9,177 nt of DNA from Gammaproteobacteria bacterium (lineage in GTDB: Bacteria > Pseudomonadota > Gammaproteobacteria > Coxiellales > Coxiellaceae). A program made the translations under genes and the position numbers. The notes under the pieces were generated by a model. It saw only the letters and a program-made list of their open reading frames with translations. It did no database searches and was not told the origin of the DNA. Below are positions 1 through 5,185 of the stretch, piece by piece (the first letter of the stretch is position 1; every line of letters starts with the position of its first letter). Where the stretch lies: NCBI GenBank assembly GCA_021774015.1, contig JAJFJO010000303.1, forward strand, positions 1-9,177. Direction: 5' to 3'.

Positions 1-2565
1 TACCAAGATGATTATGATTTCACGCACTTGACCTTCATCGAATTTTTAGCGGCAGAACACCTTGCAGAAGGTTTTAAAGCTCCGCCCCAAGACAAATATC
101 ATCAGATAGCAAAACACACTTTAGCTTACCACCAAGATAACTCCCGGTATGAAGTGATCTGGTGGTTTGTAGCGGGCAAACTTGGAAAGGCATCAAAAGA
201 TACACGCATTGCTACCCGTGGTGGCGCCACAACCGCAGCTCAAATGCAAGAGCCCTATGACAGTCTACTGCGCTTCTTTGATTATTCGCTGATTGGTAAA
301 GTAGATCCAAGTCCATGCTTGATAGAAGATAACGTCATTCTACATCAAGCTCAATTAGAGCAACTCATCCGCCTGTGTGATGAGGCAGAAGTGCTACAAA
401 CATTTGTGCCTGCCTTTAGCGAACATTTAACGGCATGGTTGATTGCGTTGATCCAATGCCATGTGAGAGATAATATGGATAATTTTGAACCTTTGGCGCA
501 TTTGTTAACTGTACTTGGGATGAGTCCAACTTGGCTACAGGGCCTGCTTAGTAGAAAAAAACTCGCCCCTCTCATTGTCTGGTTACAATCAAAATGGAGC
601 ACATGTACAGATTATGCAGTGCTTACAAAAGCCACTCAAGTCCTCAGTTTTTTCGGACAGTATGATAGCCCAATATTAGAAGGCGGGCTGTCTGTCATGG
701 TGGTGCGATCTGGAGAAATGAATGAGCTTGTCCAATGTGCCATAGGGGAGGGCTTAAGAGCGCTAATAGCTCGTTATCCAGAATCGAAGGTACAGGTACT
801 ATTACTGCTGCTTGAAAAGTGGCTGGTGGATGCTGATGAGAATCTTCGTATTGCCGCGCTGAAGGGTTTAAAAGCGTTGATTGGTCGAACTCCAGAATTG
901 GCTTTGCTTGAACTATTACCGTCGATTGAAAAAGGGTTGGAAGATCCTGAGTGGCAAGTTCGCTCTGCCGCGAAGAATGGTTTAAAAGCGCTAATAGCTC
1001 GCTATCCAGAGTCAAAGTTGCCAGATTTATTACCGCTGCTTGAAAAGTGGCTGGGGGCCAGAAATAAGGATGTCTGCGAAGCTGCGCTGGAAGGTTTGAC
1101 AACGCTGATTGATCGCACTCCAGAATCGGCTTTGCTTGAATTATTACCGCTTCTTGAAAAGAGGTTGAGGGATTCAGGCAGTGTCCGTGAAGTCGCGTTC
1201 GAGAGTTTAACAGCGCTAATACGTCGCGCGCCAGTGAGGTTGCCGAAATTTTTACCACTGCTTGAAAAAGGGCTTGAAGATACATATGGGGATGTCTGTA
1301 CAGTCGCACTGGCCGGTTTAGTAGTACTAATAGATCGCATTTCAGAGTCGAAGTTGCCAGAATTATTGCCACTGATTAAAAAGGGGCTGGGCACTATCCA
1401 GAGGAGTTTTGGTAGTGACGAACAGGGAGATTTGAAAGTGCTGATATATCGGACTCCAAAGATGTTGTCGGAATTATTACCGCTGTTTGAAAAGGTGCTG
1501 GGGGATATAGATTGGCATGTCCGCTGTGTCGCGCTGAATAATTTAGACGAGCTGATAGGTTGTATTCCAGAATCGAAGTTACCGAAATTATTGCGGCTGC
1601 TTGAAATGGGTCTGAGGGATACATATGAGAATGTCCACAAGTCTGCGCTGGAGGGTTTAAAGGCACTGATCGGTCGCACTCCAGAATCGAAATTGCTGGG
1701 ATTACTACCACAGCTTCAAAAGTGGCTGGCAGATGAGAAGAAATATGTCCGTGATGCTTCGACTAGAGCGCTTCAAGTATTTTCCATTCGCAATCCTGAG
1801 ATGCTCGCAATGTATCTTGGTAAATTATTACAGATACCTGAAGGACTTTTCGATATAACAACTGCCACTGCTGGTGTAGGTGAATATTCTGAACCTAAAT
1901 TTGAGTTACTACGCGCCAGTTACTCTTACTTTACTTTGGGACACCGTCGTCAAATTCGAGCACTGTTATTTCAACAAGCAAGTCATGAGCTATACGTTGG
2001 CTCACCCGGTGTGGGTGCAGCTAGCGCAGCTGCAAGTGCGGTAGGTTCAGAGCCAACAGAAATTGTTTGGTATTATCGAGAATTAGTTGAAAGTATCGAT
2101 GCTTCGTTAATTTCTGATACTGATACTACTAGCCTCAAATCCAAGTATGAATTACGCAGACCCGAGAAAAATATTACTAAGCTTAGTATCGCTGTTTACA
2201 ATCAATTAAGAAAGCAGTTCAAATCTAATCGATATTTGAGTTTATCTTGGAAGGCATTACCTGATAAAGGTGTTGATAGACTGTCCAAGCAATCACTGCA
2301 ATCAATAACCATATTGAGGCTTCAAAGCAAATTGCAGCGTAAATTTAAAGCTAACGTTGATGCGATAAAAGAAAATAAAGATTCAAAAGCCATCGCAAAA
2401 TATGTTGCTCAAAGCGCCTGTATGAACTGTTGCACCTTGGGAATATTTAAATTAAGAACGATTAATATTGAAATTGGCTTTGAGATGTATCAGCGACAAG
2501 CACTTGCACCAAAAGATAAAAGAAAAAGCGGTTTTAAGGGTGTTTTGGGGAGCCGTAAACAATAA
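1..2565 (+). CDS. NACHT-HEAT STAND protein, C-terminal part (5' end outside the window)
   Basis: The frame is open from base 1 to a TAA at 2563-2565 (854 residues), so the gene begins upstream; an internal TTG at 28 is not the start. Residues 1-25 carry the NACHT winged-helix signature HLTFIEFLAAEHLAEGF, and residues 50-59 read YEVIWWFVAG. Both have close counterparts in the right-hand gene (residues 838-854 and 879-888), so the missing N-terminus probably includes a NACHT NTPase of about 830 residues; that is inference. Residues 60-259 are helical and diverged from the paralogue. Residues 260-598 are nine HEAT-type units of 37-38 residues with the theme PESKLPxLLPLLEKWLxD..VR.AAL.GLKALI.RT. 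Residues 599-854 form a different C-terminal region with an Ala-rich linker (about 672-682), a CMNCC cluster (C807, C810, C811) and a basic tail. The HEAT array is the likely ligand-sensing part. The family is clear; the ligand is unknown. No RNA terminator is visible after the stop. Confidence 0.85.
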   Translation, partial: YQDDYDFTHLTFIEFLAAEHLAEGFKAPPQDKYHQIAKHTLAYHQDNSRYEVIWWFVAGKLGKASKDTRIATRGGATTAAQMQEPYDSLLRFFDYSLIGKVDPSPCLIEDNVILHQAQLEQLIRLCDEAEVLQTFVPAFSEHLTAWLIALIQCHVRDNMDNFEPLAHLLTVLGMSPTWLQGLLSRKKLAPLIVWLQSKWSTCTDYAVLTKATQVLSFFGQYDSPILEGGLSVMVVRSGEMNELVQCAIGEGLRALIARYPESKVQVLLLLLEKWLVDADENLRIAALKGLKALIGRTPELALLELLPSIEKGLEDPEWQVRSAAKNGLKALIARYPESKLPDLLPLLEKWLGARNKDVCEAALEGLTTLIDRTPESALLELLPLLEKRLRDSGSVREVAFESLTALIRRAPVRLPKFLPLLEKGLEDTYGDVCTVALAGLVVLIDRISESKLPELLPLIKKGLGTIQRSFGSDEQGDLKVLIYRTPKMLSELLPLFEKVLGDIDWHVRCVALNNLDELIGCIPESKLPKLLRLLEMGLRDTYENVHKSALEGLKALIGRTPESKLLGLLPQLQKWLADEKKYVRDASTRALQVFSIRNPEMLAMYLGKLLQIPEGLFDITTATAGVGEYSEPKFELLRASYSYFTLGHRRQIRALLFQQASHELYVGSPGVGAASAAASAVGSEPTEIVWYYRELVESIDASLISDTDTTSLKSKYELRRPEKNITKLSIAVYNQLRKQFKSNRYLSLSWKALPDKGVDRLSKQSLQSITILRLQSKLQRKFKANVDAIKENKDSKAIAKYVAQSACMNCCTLGIFKLRTINIEIGFEMYQRQALAPKDKRKSGFKGVLGSRKQ
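778..1794 (+). repeat. Tandem HEAT-coding repeat, 9 units of about 114 nt (diverged)
   Basis: The Pro-Glu-Ser type codon block recurs at 778, 892, 1006, 1120, 1231, 1342, 1456, 1567 and 1681, with the next boundary at 1795. Spacing is 114 nt except for three 111-nt units (starting at 1120, 1231 and 1456), which have lost one codon. Each unit encodes two amphipathic helices typical of HEAT repeats. The unit at 1342-1455 is degenerate in its second helix (GTIQRSFGSDEQGDLK). The units are clearly related but diverged at DNA level, unlike the near-identical array at the right end of the window, so this array looks older. Confidence 0.85.
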
Positions 2566-2646
2566 TTTCTAAGGGTGTGTGGAGCGAGGGAGTGTGTGTC
2601 ACGAAAGTTATAGGTCTCTAAACGATAAGTAAAAAAAGTAGGAGAA

Positions 2647-2793
2647 ATGAAAAAGTTTAATATGGTGCATTTAACCAATATCATTTTGTGGGTAAATAAT
2701 TTTGAAATAAAATTGGGCGGTGATTTATTGGTTATATTGTTTGAATTTGCATACAGGAGTTTTGCGGGGGTGGGTTATGACTTGTTATGCTAA
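2647..2793 (+). CDS. Doubtful 48-residue small ORF
   Basis: ATG at 2647 opens 48 codons ending at TAA 2791-2793, beginning MKKFNMVHLTNIILWVNN and continuing with a hydrophobic stretch GGDLLVILFEFAYRSF. AGGAG at 2640-2644 lies only two bases before the ATG, which is closer than usual for a working Shine-Dalgarno site. I recognise no family. It could be a small membrane-associated peptide, the decayed remains of a gene, or chance. It lies between the left NACHT-HEAT gene and the tRNA remnant. Confidence 0.2.
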   Translation: MKKFNMVHLTNIILWVNNFEIKLGGDLLVILFEFAYRSFAGVGYDLLC

Positions 2794-2811
2794 GGCCTGA
2801 TTATGCTAAGG
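2785..2811 (+). repeat. 11-bp direct repeat TTATGCTAAGG
   Basis: TTATGCTAAGG occurs at 2785-2795 and again at 2801-2811, a 16-bp period. The first copy overlaps the stop of the doubtful small ORF. It could be a protein-binding pair or a slippage duplication; nothing else identifies it. Confidence 0.5.
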
Positions 2812-2857
2812 GCATCCCGATTAAAAAGTCATTTTAAAATAATAAGATAGAATGCAC

Positions 2858-2907
2858 CCGGTCTCTTAATTAGCGGGTCGTAGGTTCGAGACCTATACGA
2901 TCTACCA
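2858..2907 (+). pseudogene. tRNA-Lys(CUU)-like 3' remnant, possible attachment-site scar
   Basis: Read as a tRNA 3' half: loop CTCTTAA (2863-2869) with anticodon CTT at 2865-2867, variable GGGTC (2875-2879), T stem GTAGG (2880-2884), T loop TTCGAGA (2885-2891), T stem CCTAT (2892-2896), acceptor strand ACGATCT (2897-2903), discriminator A and CCA (2905-2907). The order and sequence closely follow the gammaproteobacterial tRNA-Lys pattern. It is not a working tRNA: there is no matching AGATCGT acceptor strand or D arm upstream, and the anticodon stem strands CCGGT and TTAGC do not pair. A weak resemblance to the D-arm end (GATAGAATGCA, 2847-2856) may extend it leftwards. A tRNA 3' end standing alone is the usual footprint of an integrase-mediated att site; if so, the inserted element would lie to the left, on the side of the first NACHT-HEAT gene. 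Confidence 0.6.
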
Positions 2908-2946
2908 ATAGAATCAAAGAGTTACCTGGCTATTTTTAATTTCTCA

Positions 2947-2967
2947 CATTTCCCGAGTGGGGAAATG
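2947..2967. promoter_or_regulatory. Perfect 8-bp hairpin upstream of the AlbA_2 regulator
   Basis: CATTTCCC (2947-2954) and GGGAAATG (2960-2967) are exact reverse complements around the loop GAGTG. No T-run follows on the + strand, so it is not a standard intrinsic terminator. It lies about 115 bases before the regulator's start and could be an operator or an RNA element in the leader. Confidence 0.45.
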
Positions 2968-3003
2968 GTCGGGGTTTCAGCTTTACATCGAATAAGGCTC
3001 TAA

Positions 3004-3048
3004 ACACATCCAACTCGGAAGCTTTTGACTTCCCAGCTCTTCCGTGTT
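3004..3048. promoter_or_regulatory. Interrupted inverted repeat in the AlbA_2 gene leader
   Basis: CGGAAG (3016-3021) pairs with CTTCCG (3039-3044). After an 8-base bulge the outer arms AACAC (3004-3008) and GTGTT (3044-3048) also pair, although base 3044 is shared at the junction. It lies 34-78 bases before the ATG and may fold in the leader RNA. The structure is modest and could be chance. Confidence 0.25.
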
Positions 3049-3081
3049 AATTTCCTAGTTAGGTTTATAGAGAGGCGAGTG

Positions 3082-4434
3082 ATGATCGAAGACATTTTAT
3101 CAAAGACTGAAAATAAAACGTTAGAGTTTAAAGAAAATGCTCATTCGCTGAATAATATCGTTAAAACGGTTATCGCTTTTACTAACACCGCCGGTGGAAT
3201 GATTATTATTGGTATTGAGGATAAGACAAAAGCTCTTGTAGGTGTAGAAAATATTTTATCGGAAGAAGAACGTATTGCAAGCACACTGGCAGATAATATT
3301 GAGCCTCTCATTATTCCTGACATTGATATTATCACCTATCGGAAAAAAGAATTTTTAATCATTCACATTCCACATTTAGTTGGGCCGCATTATTTAAAAA
3401 AAGCAGGCCCTGAAAATGGTGTCTATATTCGTTTAGGTTCTACAAATAGAATAGCTGACCCAGAAATGCTAGAGTCGCTACGCTTATTGGCAAAACATAC
3501 CTCCTTTGATGAATTGCCCTGTGTCGGCGCATCATTTGACACAGCAGAAAATGATTTTATCAAGGAACGGTTTGAAGCAGCCGATAAAAAAATCAATGCA
3601 ACGCATTACAAAAGCCTAGGCATTCACTGTGATACTAACGGTTCAAAATACCCAACAAATGCAGCTATATTATTATTTTCAGATCAACGAACAACCTGGT
3701 TTCCGGATACAATAATCCGTTGTGTTGCATATCGAGGAGCAGACAAAGACGAGATACATGATCAACTTGATATTGAATTAGGCTTAATTAAGTCTATCAA
3801 TGAGATCATAATATTCATTAACAAACATGCGACACTATCTGCTGAAATTGGTTTAACGACGAGAAAAGACATTCATGAATACCCTCAAATAGCTATCAGG
3901 GAAATAGTTATTAATGCTATTTTACACAGCGACTATTCGATCACTGGAACGGCAATACAAATTGCAATTTTCAACAATAGAATTGAAATAACCAATCCAG
4001 GAGGATTACCTTTTGGTCAGACATTATCATCCGCTCTTGCTGGTATCTCTAAATTAAGGAATAAAATCATAGGCAGGCTTTTTCGCCAAATTAAATTAAT
4101 AGAACAATTGGGATCGGGATTAAGACGAGTAATTAAAGTTTATCAACAACTCAATACCAAAAAACCAAAATTTGAAGAAATAAATCATAATTTCAGAGCA
4201 ACACTATATCCTCGCACGGAAGAAATTAAACCATTAGTTCTTTGGCAGATAAAACTCCTTGATTCACTCAAGGAAAGTAACACACTAACAACGAAAGATA
4301 TCGCTGCTATCTGGGGAGTAACAACACGCACAGCAAGAACAAGGTTAAAAGAAATGTTAGATCTTGGGCTCATTAATAAAATAGCAACTTCAGAAAAAGA
4401 TCCTAATGCAGTTTTTATATTGGCAAGTAAGTAA
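3082..4434 (+). CDS. AlbA_2 (Schlafen-type) / HATPase / winged-helix predicted transcriptional regulator
   Basis: This is a complete 450-residue protein. I chose ATG 3082 because AGAGG at 3071-3075 lies six bases before it and because the AlbA_2 domain begins a few residues in; a TTG at 3025 would only add 19 uninformative residues. Residues 13-135 form the AlbA_2 domain: LEFKEN (14-19), the AFTNTAGGMIIIGIED core (32-47) and YIRLGSTNRIADPE (115-128). Residues 265-350 form a GHKL-type ATP-binding domain with an N box REIVINAILHSDY (273-285), a G1-like NPGGLP (305-310) and EQLGSGLRR (341-349). Residues 400-436 are a helix-turn-helix (LTTKDIAAIWGVTTRTARTRLKEM) with a wing-like end. This is the standard architecture of predicted regulators of the COG2865 type, whose biochemical role is poorly known. 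The gene is A/T-rich and undamaged, and stands alone between decayed sequence on both sides. A link to the NACHT genes is possible but only positional. Confidence 0.88.
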   Translation: MIEDILSKTENKTLEFKENAHSLNNIVKTVIAFTNTAGGMIIIGIEDKTKALVGVENILSEEERIASTLADNIEPLIIPDIDIITYRKKEFLIIHIPHLVGPHYLKKAGPENGVYIRLGSTNRIADPEMLESLRLLAKHTSFDELPCVGASFDTAENDFIKERFEAADKKINATHYKSLGIHCDTNGSKYPTNAAILLFSDQRTTWFPDTIIRCVAYRGADKDEIHDQLDIELGLIKSINEIIIFINKHATLSAEIGLTTRKDIHEYPQIAIREIVINAILHSDYSITGTAIQIAIFNNRIEITNPGGLPFGQTLSSALAGISKLRNKIIGRLFRQIKLIEQLGSGLRRVIKVYQQLNTKKPKFEEINHNFRATLYPRTEEIKPLVLWQIKLLDSLKESNTLTTKDIAAIWGVTTRTARTRLKEMLDLGLINKIATSEKDPNAVFILASK

Positions 4435-4579
4435 TGAAATATAAAGGATGTATGTGTAGTTATTAGGTCTCGAAATGGTAATCCAGCACCTACAGGTAAC
4501 AAATCATCGGGACCAAGGGGCTTTTAGTCTACTGTTCTCAGTATCTGGTTGACGTGATAGGGCAATATCTTGAAAGACA
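4435..4579. other. Intergenic stretch with a short protein-like fragment
   Basis: No gene can be supported here. Two opposed frames look protein-like: + strand IRSRNGNPAPTGNKSSGPRG ending in TAG at 4527-4529, and the antisense PLGPDDLLPVGAGLPFRDLI. Neither has a start with a ribosome binding site. TAGGTCTCGAA at 4464-4474 is the exact reverse complement of the T-arm segment 2885-2895 of the tRNA remnant. This looks like rearranged or repeat-derived sequence. Confidence 0.3.
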
Positions 4580-4809
4580 GTGGGAGATAAGCAATTAAAA
4601 AAATCTAAAAATACCACAGGCCGAGAGATGGATACTTTACGCCTGCAGATTGAAGAAGCGAAATTAAACGGTGTACGGAGAATCAAAAGCATCAAAAAGC
4701 CATGGTGGATATTTTTGCATAAGTGCAAAATATTCTTGATGAATTTGAAAAGGCGATGGAGGTTTCCGATGTAAAAAATCACCTCAAATACAAAAGATTA
4801 AATGCTTAA
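4580..4809 (+). pseudogene. Frameshifted small gene of unknown function
   Basis: The first frame (GTG 4580, or ATG 4628) reads MDTLRLQIEEAKLNGVRRIK and then SIKK. From about 4690-4700, at an A-run (CAAAAAG), the sense shifts to another frame reading AMVDIFA, a TAA at 4720-4722, then VQNILDEFEKAMEVSDVKNH and on to a TAA at 4807-4809. Joined across one frameshift and one in-frame stop, this gives a mostly helical, charged protein of about 60-75 residues. Both halves are rich in Lys and Glu with amphipathic spacing, which is why I read it as a broken gene and not as chance. I do not recognise the family. The antisense ORF over 4504-4782 is a shadow. Confidence 0.45.
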
Positions 4810-4857
4810 AATAATGTGTAGAGCCTTTTGGAAATTCAATTGTATCTTTAAGCATTT
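4800..4857. repeat. 11-bp perfect inverted repeat overlapping the pseudogene stop
   Basis: AAATGCTTAAA (4800-4810) and TTTAAGCATTT (4847-4857) are exact reverse complements separated by 36 bases. The left arm includes the TAA that ends the broken gene. It is A/T-rich, so the stem would be weak. It could be a decayed terminator, a binding site pair or the ends of a very small mobile repeat. Confidence 0.45.
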
Positions 4858-4998
4858 TAAAGCCATTCAGATGATCATTAAACCAACAAAGCTGCACGTA
4901 ATGAGTTGAATTCAAACCCTGCTATGGTAACCTAATAACCACTATATTCTAATTGAATAAATCTTCTCGACTGTCAAGACCAAACAAGGTGGAAGGAT
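4858..4998. other. Intergenic stretch without a supported gene
   Basis: I see no coding sequence here. The only marked element is the 10-bp palindrome TTGAATTCAA at 4906-4915. A/T-rich sequence at about 4920-4960 could hold the promoter for the following genes, but I could not find a -35/-10 pair with normal spacing. The end of the stretch, AAGGTGGAAGG (4986-4996), is purine-rich and would serve as the ribosome binding site of the ATG at 4999. Confidence 0.4.
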
Positions 4999-5161
4999 AT
5001 GCCACAAGAAAAGTCACAATCACCAGCAGGTACTGCGGGCCAGCAACCGAACACGGCTGTCGTTTCTAAAATTTCACATACAACAAAAAGAATAATAATG
5101 GGGCATATATTGCAAAAAACTAGCAGTTAGCATTGAAAATTTTAGTATTAAATATAACTGA
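4999..5161 (+). pseudogene. Broken 5' end of a third NACHT-family gene
   Basis: ATG 4999 opens 43 codons starting MPQEKSQSPAGTAGQQPN and ending GHILQKTSS at TAG 5128-5130. The intact gene just downstream starts MPQTHLVEAKPS and has GHILQNTP at residues 23-30. At DNA level 5101-5120 and 5252-5271 agree at about 16 of 20 bases. After the stop, in another frame, 5132-5158 reads IENFSIKYN, matching LENFRDHF that follows the same motif in the intact protein. The shared order MPQ, GHILQ.T, (I/L)ENF, with a stop and a frameshift, shows a decayed copy of the paralogue's start. The 43-residue peptide might still be translated, because a purine-rich GGAAGG lies just before the ATG, but I expect no function. 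Confidence 0.65.
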
Positions 5162-5174
5162 GTCTATCGTGAGA

Positions 5175-5179
5175 AGGAG
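5175..5179 (+). promoter_or_regulatory. Ribosome binding site of the right NACHT-HEAT gene
   Basis: AGGAG lies six bases before ATG 5186, an ideal spacing that fixes the start of the large gene. No convincing promoter is visible in the 5131-5174 gap: a TTGAAA at 5133-5138 and a TATAAC at 5153-5158 are only 14 bases apart. Confidence 0.75.
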
Positions 5180-5185
5180 CTTAAA

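Noticed and set aside
695..1711. Several long open frames on the - strand inside the left HEAT array
   Set aside because: They are shadows created by the 114-nt period of the + strand HEAT coding repeat; no start signal or recognisable domain.
2832..2907. A complete functional tRNA-Lys
   Set aside because: There is no 5' acceptor strand or D arm and the anticodon stem does not pair; only the 3' half is preserved.
2947..2967. Intrinsic terminator
   Set aside because: The hairpin is perfect, but no T-run follows on the + strand, so a regulatory hairpin is the more cautious call.
3025..3081. Earlier TTG start for the AlbA_2 regulator
   Set aside because: It adds 19 residues that overlap the inverted repeat, has no ribosome binding site, and ATG 3082 has AGAGG at good spacing.
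4504..4782. A 92-codon - strand frame
   Set aside because: It lies antisense to the better supported + strand broken gene, has no ribosome binding site and shows no domain.
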